A DNA stretch of 64,000 bases from Pseudomonas veronii. Lineage in GTDB: Bacteria; Pseudomonadota; Gammaproteobacteria; Pseudomonadales; Pseudomonadaceae. The stretch covers positions 1-64,000 of the forward strand of contig NZ_JYLL01000019.1 of assembly GCF_001439695.1 (NCBI RefSeq), given 5' to 3'. Positions 35,719-44,226 of the stretch are shown here, one piece after another. A program made the translations under genes and the position numbers. Below the pieces are notes generated by a model. That model worked only from the letters and a program-made list of their open reading frames with translations. It ran no database searches and was not told the DNA's origin. The stretch's first letter is position 1; the number at the start of each line of letters is the position of its first letter.

Positions 35719-35745
35719 GGCCGCTGCTTTGCAGCGGCCTTTTTT
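35719..35745 (+). terminator. Strong rightward terminator without an upstream gene
   Basis: GGCCGCTGC-TTT-GCAGCGGCC followed by six Ts. The nearest gene to its left runs the other way. Confidence 0.8.
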
Positions 35746-35752
35746 ATGCCTG

Positions 35753-35782
35753 AAAAAAAGCGGGGCGCCGTCAGCGCCCCGC
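35753..35782 (-). terminator. Terminator of the SDR gene
   Basis: GCGGGGCG / GCGCCCCGC stem, with seven As on the plus strand giving the T-run of the leftward transcript. Confidence 0.85.
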
Positions 35783-35808
35783 AGTATTGATGGTGTATCC
35801 GGCAATGA

Positions 35809-36720
35809 TCAGAGGCTGAACTTCTGCAAATTGGCCATCATCTCCTTCAAAGCCTCGATTGTGTCCTTGGGATGCACCGCGCCTTCGAAGTCACAGATCT
35901 GTTGCCAGTGCGCGGCCACGTCGTCCGGCGAGAACCCGGCTTCCGGGTCGAAGCCCACACCCAGGCTGCGTTCCCAGCGGGTCTTGCCGATCCAGCCGCC
36001 GCCCACTTCGAACAAGCCTGAGGTTTCCTGGCACGCCTCGCTGCCCAGGTACACCACCAGCGGGCTGACCAGTTCCGGCTTGAGGCGCTCGAACACCTGC
36101 GGCGGGATCAGGCCTTCGGTCATGCGCGTGCCGCCGGTGGGGGCGATGGCGTTGACCAGAATGTTGTTCTTGCGCCCTTCCAGCGCCAGGGTGCGGGTCA
36201 AGCCATACAGGCCGAGCTTGGCCATGCCGTAGTTGGACTGCCCGAAATTGCCGTAGATGCCCGACGTGGACGCAGTAAAAATCACCCGCCCATAGCTTTG
36301 TTCACGCAGATGCGGCCAGGCGGCGCGGGTAACTTTGTAGGCACCTTCGACATGCACCCGGTAAACCAGGTCCCAGTCGCTGTCGTCCATTTTGTGGAAG
36401 GTCTTGTCGCGCAGGATACCGGCGTTGTTCACCACCACGTCGATACGGCCGAACGCATCCAGGGCGTTCTGTACGATTTTCTCGCCGTCGGTGACGGAAT
36501 CATGGTTGGCTTCGGCGATACCGCCGGCTTCGCGGATTTGTGCGACCACACGGTCGGCCGCCGACGCATTGGCGCCCTCGCCCTGGGTGGAACCGCCGAG
36601 ATCGTTGACCAGCACTTTGGCCCCGTGCCTGGCGAACAGCAGCGCATGGGCCCGGCCCAACCCGCCGCCGGCACCGGTGACGATCACGACCTTATCCTGG
36701 AACTGCACTGACTCACTCAT
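35809..36720 (-). CDS. SDR oxidoreductase, (3R)-hydroxyacyl-CoA dehydrogenase type
   Basis: 303 residues from MSESVQF (GGAG 6 bases upstream of 36720). Classical SDR features are TGAGGGLGRAHA for NAD binding, VVNNAGILRDKTF, Ser of TASTSGIYGNFGQ, and catalytic YGMAK. The HALLFARHGAKVLVNDLGGS start and the extended C-terminus (WERSLGVGFDPEAGFSPDDV) match the dehydrogenase domain of peroxisomal multifunctional enzyme 2 (HSD17B4). Likely acts in fatty-acyl or steroid-like side-chain oxidation. Confidence 0.88.
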   Translation of the reverse strand: MSESVQFQDKVVIVTGAGGGLGRAHALLFARHGAKVLVNDLGGSTQGEGANASAADRVVAQIREAGGIAEANHDSVTDGEKIVQNALDAFGRIDVVVNNAGILRDKTFHKMDDSDWDLVYRVHVEGAYKVTRAAWPHLREQSYGRVIFTASTSGIYGNFGQSNYGMAKLGLYGLTRTLALEGRKNNILVNAIAPTGGTRMTEGLIPPQVFERLKPELVSPLVVYLGSEACQETSGLFEVGGGWIGKTRWERSLGVGFDPEAGFSPDDVAAHWQQICDFEGAVHPKDTIEALKEMMANLQKFSL

Positions 36721-36838
36721 ACCGAACTCCAATGGCGACGATGGGAATGGCTCGAGTGTCAGGCACGGCGCCTGCGGTCACAATAAATACGGCCACGGCT
36801 GAATGGTGCGCGATAAGGCAGCAGGATGATCGCCTGTT

Positions 36839-37744
36839 TCAGGAATAGGCCATGCGCGGCGGCGCGTGCGCGATCTGCTGTCGAAACTCCAGGTAATGCT
36901 TGAGCACCTGCACCGGCGCTTCGATCTGCGGGTAGTGGCCGATATTGGCCAGCAATACCGTGTCGGCGTGGGGCACCAACTGGCGGTAACGCTCGACCAT
37001 GTGCGCGCCGGAAATCGGGTCGAACTCGCCGTCGATCACCCGCAGCGGCACGTCGCCACGTTGCAGGGCGCCCACCCAACGCTCACGCAGGCGACGGCGC
37101 TGGGGAATGTAGTTGATCAGTTTATGCAGGATGCGCGGCCCGTCATTACAGTCGATCAAGCTCCAGAAATCATCGAGGGCGCTCTCACTGGGGCGGGTCT
37201 GTGCGCCGAAGATCTGGCTGAAGCTGTCGGACAGGGCATTGCGCCCAAACGTGCGACCGATCATCCAGCCCAAGGGGCTGAGCAGCAGTTTCTGCACCAG
37301 GGCCAGGCGATGGGTTTCGGGGAACAACCCGCCATTGAGGAACACGCAACTGGCCATCTGGAAGCGGCCTTCGTGATGCCGCGCCAATAACTCCTGGGCG
37401 ACGCTGTCCCCGTAATCATGGGCCAGCACATGCACCGGTTGTCGCACATGCAGGTGGTCGAGCAGCGCCTGTTGCAGATCCGCCTGTTCCAACAGGCAAT
37501 AGTCGTGATCCAGCGGCTTGGCCGAATCGCCAAACCCGAGCATGTCGCAGGCGATCACCAGGTTGCGCTGGGCCAGGGGCTGCCACAGGTAATGCCAGTC
37601 CCAACTGGCGGTCGGGAAGCCATGGATCAGCAGCAGCGGCTCACCCTGCCCGGCCACCCAATAGCGAATGGTGTGGCCACGAAAAACAAAACTCTGGCCG
37701 CACTTGCGCCAGGCTCTGAGCGGAATTTCGGCGAGAGGCATCAA
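36839..37744 (-). CDS. MEST-like alpha/beta hydrolase
   Basis: 301 residues. Oxyanion motif LIHGFPTASWDWHYLW; the nucleophile elbow reads AHDYGDSVAQELL, so Asp replaces the usual Ser, as in epoxide hydrolases and dehalogenases. The late acid/His segment is DGEFDPISGAH and GHYPQIEAP. The stretch LNGGLFPETHRLALVQKLL is strikingly like the vertebrate MEST/PEG1 protein, whose substrate is unknown. Its start overlaps the stop of the aldolase gene (ATGA), so the two are co-translated. Confidence 0.82.
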   Translation of the reverse strand: MMPLAEIPLRAWRKCGQSFVFRGHTIRYWVAGQGEPLLLIHGFPTASWDWHYLWQPLAQRNLVIACDMLGFGDSAKPLDHDYCLLEQADLQQALLDHLHVRQPVHVLAHDYGDSVAQELLARHHEGRFQMASCVFLNGGLFPETHRLALVQKLLLSPLGWMIGRTFGRNALSDSFSQIFGAQTRPSESALDDFWSLIDCNDGPRILHKLINYIPQRRRLRERWVGALQRGDVPLRVIDGEFDPISGAHMVERYRQLVPHADTVLLANIGHYPQIEAPVQVLKHYLEFRQQIAHAPPRMAYS

Positions 37745-38523
37745 CTTTTATACCCTGGATCTTGCAGGTCCAATTTACGCAGCAGCGCCGGCCAGGCCAG
37801 CGCGCCCCCCATACCTTGGGCGCTCTTTGTGACAGCCGCCACCATCGCCCTGGCCCCGGCGAGAATCTGCGGGTCGATGGCGATCAATTCAGCCCCGCCG
37901 TTGCGCGCAAGCACTTGGATATCACAGGCGCGCTGAAAGGTGAACATCATCAAGAAGGTGTCGGCGATGGTCGCGCCGCAGGTCAGCAGGCCATGGTTGT
38001 GCAGCATCAGGAAATTGTTGTCGCCGAGGTCGGCCTGCAAACGGGCTTTTTCCTCGTGGTTCAGCGCCACGCCTTCGTATGCGTGATAGGCCAGGCTGGA
38101 CAACACAAACAAGGACTGCTGGCTGATCGGCAGTACGCCCTGCTTCTGCGCAGACACCGCAACCCCCGCCGCCGTATGGGTATGCAACACGCACTCCACG
38201 TCGTGGCGCACTTCGTGGATCGCGCTGTGGATGGTGTAGCCGGCCGGGTTGATGTCGTAGGGGCTGTCCATCCGTTTGTTGCCGGCCTGGTCGACCTTGA
38301 TCAGGCTCGACGCCGTGATCTCGTGAAACATCATCCCATAGGGGTTGATCAGGAAATCATCGGTGCCCGGCACCTTGGCCGAGATATGCGTGAAAATCAG
38401 ATCATCCCAGCCGTGCAGGGCGACCAGGCGATAGCACGCAGCCAGATCGACGCGCGTCTGCCATTCGGCGGCGCTGACCTGATCTTTGACACTCTGTGGC
38501 GATACAACGGGGGCTAGGCTCAC
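37741..38523 (-). CDS. Class II aldolase/adducin-family protein
   Basis: 260 residues. The zinc-site histidines are visible in VLHTHTAAG and MLHNHGLL, with a substrate-loop TPSG equivalent replaced by the INPYGMMFHEITAS segment. This adducin-head family includes fuculose/ribulose phosphate aldolases, but many bacterial members of this 250-260 residue type have no assigned substrate. It begins the aldolase-hydrolase unit, with the SDR gene 118 bp further on. Confidence 0.87.
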   Translation of the reverse strand: MSLAPVVSPQSVKDQVSAAEWQTRVDLAACYRLVALHGWDDLIFTHISAKVPGTDDFLINPYGMMFHEITASSLIKVDQAGNKRMDSPYDINPAGYTIHSAIHEVRHDVECVLHTHTAAGVAVSAQKQGVLPISQQSLFVLSSLAYHAYEGVALNHEEKARLQADLGDNNFLMLHNHGLLTCGATIADTFLMMFTFQRACDIQVLARNGGAELIAIDPQILAGARAMVAAVTKSAQGMGGALAWPALLRKLDLQDPGYKS

Positions 38524-38672
38524 GGCAACGACCTCCTTGACGCACTTTCTTATTATTTTTTAAGTGAAGGGTCAGTGTAGTCAGACGTCGTGGCGCAGGT
38601 AGTTGCCTTCGCAGCCAGCTTGATGGCCGCACGAGTCAGCCATGAGAATAGTTTAAATCTGTCCAAGTCGCG

Positions 38673-39359
38673 TCAGAGAAGTGCCGCCAACAAAGGCGCG
38701 GCAAACAGGTTGAGCAGCCCCGTCAACACCATCATCAGGCCTGCGACAGAGCCCTCTTCGCCCCCCACTTCATGGGCCCGGCTCACGCCCGCGCCGTGCG
38801 CGCCCACCCCAAACAATGCCCCGCGTGCCAAAGGCGTGCGCAGCGGCAGCCACTTGAGCAGCACACCCCCGAGCATGGCGCCGAACACGCCGGTGAACAT
38901 CACGAACACCGCCGTCAGTTCCGGCACGCCGCCGAGGTCAGAAGACATCGGCATGGCAAACGGTGTGGTGATCGAACGCGGCACCAGCGACATCGTCACC
39001 GCACTGTCCAGCGCCAGCGCCTTGGCCAGGCCGAACGAGGTGCCGATGGACGCCGCGCTGCCGGCCAGCATCCCCAGCAGCAAGGCCGACCAATACCGCG
39101 CCAGCAAACGTCGCTGCTGCCAGATCGGCACCGCGAACGCCACCGTCACCGGGCCCAGCACCAGCATCAGCCAATGGGTGTCGCTGGCGTATTCGGCATA
39201 GGCGGTGTGCATCGGCACGGCCACCGCGAGCAGCAGCGCGGGCACCAGGATCAGCGGCGACAACAGGTAGCGCCCGGTCCGACGGTAGATCCAGCGACTG
39301 AAGAAATACGCGCCCAGGGTCAGGGCAAGCCAGAACACTGGCATCAGTTCAAGCTTCAT
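38673..39359 (-). CDS. LrgB/CidB-family membrane protein
   Basis: 228 residues, about seven membrane helices. Family motifs are PLILVPALLLAVAVP, SDTHWLMLVLGPVTVAFAVPIW and PRSITTPFAMPMSSDLGG. LrgB/CidB proteins work with LrgA/CidA holin-like partners in autolysis control and in pyruvate or glycolate export. Its start overlaps the end of the lrgA-type gene by 11 bases. Confidence 0.92.
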   Translation of the reverse strand: MKLELMPVFWLALTLGAYFFSRWIYRRTGRYLLSPLILVPALLLAVAVPMHTAYAEYASDTHWLMLVLGPVTVAFAVPIWQQRRLLARYWSALLLGMLAGSAASIGTSFGLAKALALDSAVTMSLVPRSITTPFAMPMSSDLGGVPELTAVFVMFTGVFGAMLGGVLLKWLPLRTPLARGALFGVGAHGAGVSRAHEVGGEEGSVAGLMMVLTGLLNLFAAPLLAALL

Positions 39360-39735
39360 GGCGCAGCTTCCAGCGACACACCAGTTCCACGGTGAAGGCC
39401 GTCACCAGCATGACCGCCAGGGTGCTGAAGCCGATCACCAGCAGAATCCGCCAACCGTCATTGCGCACCAGGCCGCCGTAGTCCAGCAGGCTCATCAAGG
39501 CCGGAATAAAGAACAACAACATTTCCGCCATCAACACGCCCGCCCCCAGTTGCAGGGCCGCCGGCTTGACCAGACCGGTGGCGAAAGCCGCCAGCAACAG
39601 GCCCAGGCCCATCACCCCACCGGGGATGGGCCACGCCAACCAGGCCACCAGTTGCGTACCGAGCAGGTAGATGGCCAGCAGCACGACCAATTCAGTCAGC
39701 AGACGGCCGACGTGTTTGAAGCTTAAACGTTTCAT
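39349..39735 (-). CDS. LrgA/CidA-family holin-like protein
   Basis: 128 residues from MKRLSF at 39735 (GAGGA about 11 bases upstream). Four hydrophobic helices with the CidA/LrgA core PIPGGVMGLGLLLAAFATGLVKP and FFIPALMSLLDYGGLV. It is translationally coupled to the lrgB-type gene. Divergent from a LysR gene, repeating the cidABR arrangement, so acetate- or pyruvate-type signals may control it. Confidence 0.92.
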   Translation of the reverse strand: MKRLSFKHVGRLLTELVVLLAIYLLGTQLVAWLAWPIPGGVMGLGLLLAAFATGLVKPAALQLGAGVLMAEMLLFFIPALMSLLDYGGLVRNDGWRILLVIGFSTLAVMLVTAFTVELVCRWKLRHEA

Positions 39736-39811
39736 GGGCTTTGGGTCCTCGTAGGCCTCCATTTTAGAGAGAGCGCTTCCATCCCCACAGCGAATTGTTA
39801 GACTGCCAACT

Positions 39812-39826
39812 ATTCCAAACTGGAAT
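39812..39826. promoter_or_regulatory. LysR-type operator candidate
   Basis: ATTCCA-AAC-TGGAAT, a perfect interrupted palindrome with the T-N11-A form of LysR sites, 8 bases before the LysR start and between the divergent lrgA and LysR genes. Confidence 0.65.
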
Positions 39827-39833
39827 CGCACCG

Positions 39834-40730
39834 ATGGAATTCAAACAGCTGCGCAGTTTTGTCGAAGTCATCCACCGCGGCGGTTTTACCCAGGCCGGGA
39901 AAACCCTGCACATCAGCCAGTCCGCCGTGAGCAAACAGGTCGCACAGCTGGAACACAGCCTGGGCACGCCGTTGCTCGACCGCATCGGCTCGCAGATCCG
40001 CCTGACTGCCGCCGGCCAGGTTGTGCTGCAACGCGCCGAAGCCATGCTGCGCCTGCAGAATGAGTTGCTCAGCGAACTGGACGACATGCAGCACCTGACC
40101 CGTGGCGAGTTGCGCCTGGGCTTGCCGCAGTTGGGCGGCGATACGCTGTTTGCCGACTTGTTCGCCGAGTACCGCCGGCGCTATCCGAACGTCACCATCC
40201 AGTTGCTGGAGGGCGGCAGCCGCAGTATCGAGCAGGCGATTTTGAGCGGCGAGCTGGAAGTGGGCGGCAGCTTGAAACCCAGCGACCCAGCATTCGCCTG
40301 GCAAGACTTCTGCGATGAGCCGCTGGATGCCTTGCTGCCGATGAACCACCCCTTGGCACAGAACGCCCAGGTGCGCCTGGAAGAATTGGCAGACACACCG
40401 TTCCTGATGTATCAGCGCAGCTTTGTCTTGAACGACCGCTTGACGCAGGCGTGTCAGCGAGTGGGCTTTACGCCGAAGGAAGGAGGCCGCAGCGGCCAGG
40501 CGGATTTTCTCGCCGCCCTGGTCGCGGCCGGTCAAGGCGTGGTGCTGTTGCCCAGCGTGGTCGCTCGCGGGCTGGTGCGGCCCGGGGTGGTGCGCCTCAC
40601 GCTGAAGGCGCCCGACTTCCTGCGCTGGGACATCGCGTTTGTCTGGCGTGAGGGCGCCTATCTGTCGAAAGCCGCCCAGGCCTGGCTGGCGTTGTTGCGG
40701 GAGTTTCCGGTCAGCCGCGCAGGGCAGTGA
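39834..40730 (+). CDS. LysR-family regulator (CidR-like position)
   Basis: 298 residues starting MEFKQLRSFVEVIHRGGF. HTH at about 1-60 (QAGKTLHISQSAVSKQVAQLE), then a LysR effector domain (GELRLGLPQLGGDTLFADLF). It is divergent from lrgAB with an operator candidate in between, so it most likely regulates that operon. The ATG at 39834 fits the family N-terminus exactly. Confidence 0.92.
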   Translation: MEFKQLRSFVEVIHRGGFTQAGKTLHISQSAVSKQVAQLEHSLGTPLLDRIGSQIRLTAAGQVVLQRAEAMLRLQNELLSELDDMQHLTRGELRLGLPQLGGDTLFADLFAEYRRRYPNVTIQLLEGGSRSIEQAILSGELEVGGSLKPSDPAFAWQDFCDEPLDALLPMNHPLAQNAQVRLEELADTPFLMYQRSFVLNDRLTQACQRVGFTPKEGGRSGQADFLAALVAAGQGVVLLPSVVARGLVRPGVVRLTLKAPDFLRWDIAFVWREGAYLSKAAQAWLALLREFPVSRAGQ

Positions 40731-41166
40731 TCAACTCGGCCAGCCAGGGCTCGGCGTCGGTTTCCGGGGTGACGCTTTCGCTGGCGTCCAGGCGCAGCAT
40801 CGGCTGCACTTCGCGCACGCCCAACTCACTGAACAGCTCACGCATATGCTCGCCGCCGGCGCAGAAGGTATCGCCATAGCTGGCGTCGCCCAGGCCGATG
40901 ACCGCGCCCGGCAAACCGCGCCAGGCCGCGGGCAACTGGTCGCGAATGCTCGAATACAGCGGTTGCAGGTTGTCCGGCAGTTCGCCCATGCCGGTGGTGG
41001 ACGTCACCGCCAGCAACGCCTGCGGGGCAAAGGCCAACACGTCCGCCAGGGTCGCGCGCGGGTTGTGCCAGGCCTCGAAGCCGGCCGATGTAAGGATGCC
41101 GGCAGCGTGGCGGGCGACTTCTTCAGCCGTGCCGTACACCGAGCCGGAAAGAATGGCGACTCTCAT
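40711..41166 (-). CDS. Flavodoxin (MioC-like)
   Basis: 151 residues starting MRVAILSGSVYGTAEEVARH, the FMN phosphate loop. Further FMN contacts are TSTTGMGELPDN and GLGDASYGDTFCAGG. It is a short-chain flavodoxin, a cytoplasmic one-electron carrier. It overlaps the 3' end of the LysR gene by 20 bases tail to tail. It is divergent from the LOV gene across 129 bp. Confidence 0.93.
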   Translation of the reverse strand: MRVAILSGSVYGTAEEVARHAAGILTSAGFEAWHNPRATLADVLAFAPQALLAVTSTTGMGELPDNLQPLYSSIRDQLPAAWRGLPGAVIGLGDASYGDTFCAGGEHMRELFSELGVREVQPMLRLDASESVTPETDAEPWLAELITALRG

Positions 41167-41295
41167 CAATACTGATCCTGTCATTGAGCGAAAGCCTGGG
41201 ATATTACCAGCTGGGGCAAATATTTCGGCGCGTGCCGTGCAACATTCAAGACTTGCCATAAACTGGCAGTTCAAGCACACGCCAGGGACCGCGCA

Positions 41296-41763
41296 ATGAT
41301 TAACGCCAAGCTGCTGCAAATGGTCGTCAACGCTTCCAACGACGGGATTGTCGTGGCCGAGCGGGAAGGCCGGGACAAACCGCTGATCTACGTCAACCCG
41401 GCATTCGAGCGCCTGACCGGTTACACCCTGGACGACGTCCTGTATCAGGACTGCCGCTTCCTGCAGTCTGGCGACCGTGACCAACCGGCGCTGATGGCCA
41501 TTCGCGAAGCACTGGACAGCGGCGGCGCCTGCCGGGAAATCCTGCGCAACTATCGCAAGGACGGCAGCCACTTCTGGAACGAGCTGTCGCTTTCAACGGT
41601 GTACAACCATGCCGACAAGCAGACCTATTTCGTCGGCGTGCAAAAGGACGTGACCTTGCAGGTCAAGGCCCAGCAGCGCGTCGCGCAATTGGAGGCGGAG
41701 TTGGCGCAGGTCAAGGCCGAGCTGGCAGCGATCAAGGCGACGAGCGGATCTAACAAAACTTAG
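41296..41763 (+). CDS. Short LOV photoreceptor (PpSB1-LOV type)
   Basis: 155 residues: a single LOV domain (about 16-119) with short helical caps and a Glu/Ala-rich coiled-coil C-terminus for dimerisation. The photoactive Cys53 is in QDCRFLQSGDRDQ, and flavin contacts NYRKDGSHFWNEL and YFVGVQKDV are conserved. N-terminus MINAKLLQMVVNASNDGIVV closely matches the P. putida short LOV proteins. It senses blue light through an FMN-Cys adduct and has no output domain, so it must signal to a partner, probably the LitR-like regulator nearby. Confidence 0.93.
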   Translation: MINAKLLQMVVNASNDGIVVAEREGRDKPLIYVNPAFERLTGYTLDDVLYQDCRFLQSGDRDQPALMAIREALDSGGACREILRNYRKDGSHFWNELSLSTVYNHADKQTYFVGVQKDVTLQVKAQQRVAQLEAELAQVKAELAAIKATSGSNKT

Positions 41764-41823
41764 AAAATGATGTCTTTAGAGCGGATAATGGCGTTTTAAC
41801 ACTCTCCCCCTTGAGCAAGATCA

Positions 41824-42429
41824 ATGCAACGCGACGCGCTTCTGACTCAGGACGAGTTGGATTTCATTCAGGACATGCAGCACAACCCCCAACTCAACCT
41901 GCGGGATGCATCGTCGAGCCTGACCGTCAACGGCGCTGCGCAACTTCGCGATTTGCTCACTCGGCTGGCCGCCCACGATCACGTCACCCTCCAGGCGCAA
42001 TTCGACAACCAGCAACTCACCTTCCCGCTGCAGTTGGTGGAAGACGAGTTTCATGCTGTGCATTTACGTCTGGGCGTACCGAGCATTTTTGAAGACGGGC
42101 CGATGATTCGTCCGTGGCGCCTGGCTCTTGAAACGCCGGTGGCGCTGGAAAATGTCAGGGGCAACCCGAGTGCGCTGTGGGTGCATGAGGTTTCGTTCAA
42201 GGGTGTGCTGGTGGAGATCCGTGGCCGGATCAAGACGCCGAAGACCTTTGCCCTGTGGTTCAGCCCTTCCGGCTATGAACGCATTGCACTGCGCGGCACG
42301 CTGGAGCGAGAAACCGCACGGGGACTGTTTGCCTATCGCCTGGGCCAGAACAACCCGGATGAGACCGAGCGCCTGCGCCAATTCATCCTGCACCAGCACC
42401 GCCTGGTACATCCGCAGATGCACGCCTGA
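41824..42429 (+). CDS. PilZ-like domain protein, c-di-GMP motif degenerate
   Basis: 201 residues. The second half has the PilZ-type strand order: RPWRLALETPVALENVRG, VHEVSFKGVLVEIRG in place of the D/NxSxxG motif, FALWFSPSGYERIALRG, and the common C-terminal LRQFILHQHR helix. The RxxxR motif is not intact, so binding of c-di-GMP is doubtful. The N-terminal half may be a YcgR-N-like partner domain. It starts 60 bp after the LOV gene and is co-oriented, so both may share a transcript. Confidence 0.6.
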   Translation: MQRDALLTQDELDFIQDMQHNPQLNLRDASSSLTVNGAAQLRDLLTRLAAHDHVTLQAQFDNQQLTFPLQLVEDEFHAVHLRLGVPSIFEDGPMIRPWRLALETPVALENVRGNPSALWVHEVSFKGVLVEIRGRIKTPKTFALWFSPSGYERIALRGTLERETARGLFAYRLGQNNPDETERLRQFILHQHRLVHPQMHA

Positions 42430-42432
42430 TCT

Positions 42433-43392
42433 TCAGGTATCCAGGTTACCGCTGAGAAATTGCTGCAAGCGCCGTTGCATCAAGCGTCCTTCATTGCCCA
42501 GGCAGCCAACGGCGGAGCCCGTCAGATCGGCCTGGGCCAAGTCCGACGCGGCACCGGCAAGAAACAGCGGGCAATCGAGGGTCAACGCCAGGCGGTTCAA
42601 ACGCCCGGCCAACGCTTGGGTGTGTGAGTAATTGGAGAAGAGGACCAGCGCCTCGGGTTGCGTCTTTTCACACACCAGCGTCAATTCATCGAAAGGCTGC
42701 CCCATCCCCAGCACCTTCACGGCCAGATCGTCTCGACCGATCAACAGCCCCGCCACCAGCAATTCCAATTTACGGCACTCGCCGGGAATGGCCGCGAGCA
42801 ACACCCGTGGCGCCGCTGACGCACACGCCAGTTGCAAACGCTGCAACACCCGCACCCGCAGGAAGTTGTCGAAGAACAGCCATTCACTGGCTTGGCCGAA
42901 GCGCCCCTGATGACGCAACAGGTCGTTCCAAAGAGGCATCAGGATGTCTTGGAACGCGACGTTGAGCGGGTAGGTGGCGATCACCTGGTTGTACAGTTGC
43001 TCCAGTTGACGATCATCGAACGCGCCCACGGCCAGCACCAGGCGCGCCTGCCATTGCGGCCATTCGCCTAGCTCGACCGTGTCGTGCTCGACACGCACGG
43101 CGGCGGCCTGCTGATCGTCACGCGCAAGGATCTTGCCCACTTTGCTCACGGTCACGCCACGCTCGATCCAATCGACAATGCGATGAACCGTTTGAATATC
43201 GGCCCTGGAGTACAGACGATGCCCGCTTTCGGTGCGCGTGGGTTGAATCAGGCCGTAACGCCGCTCCCAGGCACGCAGGGTGACCGGGTTGATGCCCGTC
43301 AATCTCGACACGTCACGAATCGGAAACAACTCATCGGAATCGGCAGGGCTGGGGGCGATGGATTCGCGAATAGGAGCAATGATTTCGGGCAT
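42433..43392 (-). CDS. MerR-family regulator, class II LitR type (no B12 ligands)
   Basis: 319 residues. MerR HTH at about 22-90 (FPIRDVSRLTGINPVTLRAWERRYGLI, GHRLYSRADI). The C-terminal two-thirds follow the B12-binding light sensor CarH/LitR, but the cobalamin ligands are gone: the W-x-EH region reads SEWLFFDNFLRVR, and the lower-ligand His position reads GECRKLE. This matches class II LitR proteins of pseudomonads (PplR), which respond to light through a short LOV protein instead. Divergent from the pterin group. Confidence 0.85.
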   Translation of the reverse strand: MPEIIAPIRESIAPSPADSDELFPIRDVSRLTGINPVTLRAWERRYGLIQPTRTESGHRLYSRADIQTVHRIVDWIERGVTVSKVGKILARDDQQAAAVRVEHDTVELGEWPQWQARLVLAVGAFDDRQLEQLYNQVIATYPLNVAFQDILMPLWNDLLRHQGRFGQASEWLFFDNFLRVRVLQRLQLACASAAPRVLLAAIPGECRKLELLVAGLLIGRDDLAVKVLGMGQPFDELTLVCEKTQPEALVLFSNYSHTQALAGRLNRLALTLDCPLFLAGAASDLAQADLTGSAVGCLGNEGRLMQRRLQQFLSGNLDT

Positions 43393-43609
43393 CAGAGGTC
43401 ATGAACGTCCGTTTGAAAGTGAGTCCCATTTAACGCCTTTACCGCGATGTATATCAAGGTGTGTACCTATCGGACCAATGCTGCTGGTGTATTTCTGCAA
43501 AACAGGAATAATCCTTGCTTACCGATAAAGCGTCGCTGCAACACCCCCGCAGCGTCGTCTGTGTGCCACCTACCCGGTTCAGCGCACCCGTTCTATTTGG
43601 AGATACACA
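43393..43609. promoter_or_regulatory. Divergent promoter region of the LitR-like and pterin genes
   Basis: 217 bp. TGTA cores occur at 43448, 43462 and 43488 (contexts ATGTATATC, GTGTACC, GTGTATTTC), a loose match to CarH/LitR-type sites. A CGCTGC/GCAGCG stem lies near 43529-43552. A GGAG precedes the ATG at 43610. Confidence 0.4.
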
Positions 43610-44170
43610 ATGTCTACCTCACCCGTCACCCTGATGGTTGCGCGCCGCGTGGCCAAGGGCCGCTACGAAGAGTTGATGGCCTGGCTGCGCGAAGGCGAGC
43701 GACTGGCCACTGACTTCCCCGGCTACCTGGGCTCCGGCGTCCTCGCACCACCGCCCCTTGATGATGAATTTCAGATTATTTTCCGCTTCGCCGACGAAAA
43801 AACCCTGCATGCCTGGGAATTTTCCGCCTCACGCAGCGCGTGGCTGAGCCGGGGCAGCGAGCTGTTTGCCGACCCGTCCGAGCATCGCGTGCGTGGCATC
43901 GATGGCTGGTTCGGGGCTGCGGGTACACGGCCGCCGCGCTGGAAACAGGCGGTGGCGATCTGGCTGGCGTTTTTCCCGGTGTCGTTGCTGTTCAACTTCG
44001 GCCTGGGGCCATTGCTCGGCGGGCTGGACCTGTTCAGCCGCGTGCTGGTCAGCACCTTGGCGCTCACTCCGCTGATGGTCTACTTGTTCATTCCACTCTC
44101 GACCCACCTGCTGGCCAACTGGTTGCACCCTTCGCCGCCACGCGCCAAGGCCAGCGAAGCCGCGGCGTGA
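43610..44170 (+). CDS. Antibiotic biosynthesis monooxygenase-fold protein with membrane tail
   Basis: 186 residues. Residues 1-105 are an ABM ferredoxin-like domain (VTLMVARRVAKGRYEELMAWLREGERLATDFPGYLGSGVL, FQIIFRFADEKTLHAWEFS). Residues about 115-175 hold two or three membrane helices (WLAFFPVSLLFNFGLGPLL, LVSTLALTPLMVYLFI). Such fused proteins are of unknown substrate. First gene of the folM-folE-folX group and divergent from the LitR-like regulator, so probably light-controlled. Confidence 0.8.
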   Translation: MSTSPVTLMVARRVAKGRYEELMAWLREGERLATDFPGYLGSGVLAPPPLDDEFQIIFRFADEKTLHAWEFSASRSAWLSRGSELFADPSEHRVRGIDGWFGAAGTRPPRWKQAVAIWLAFFPVSLLFNFGLGPLLGGLDLFSRVLVSTLALTPLMVYLFIPLSTHLLANWLHPSPPRAKASEAAA

Positions 44171-44226
44171 GTACAGGGGGGCTCGTCACTGGTATGATTT
44201 GACCCTGCCAGCGACTTGAGCCTCCC

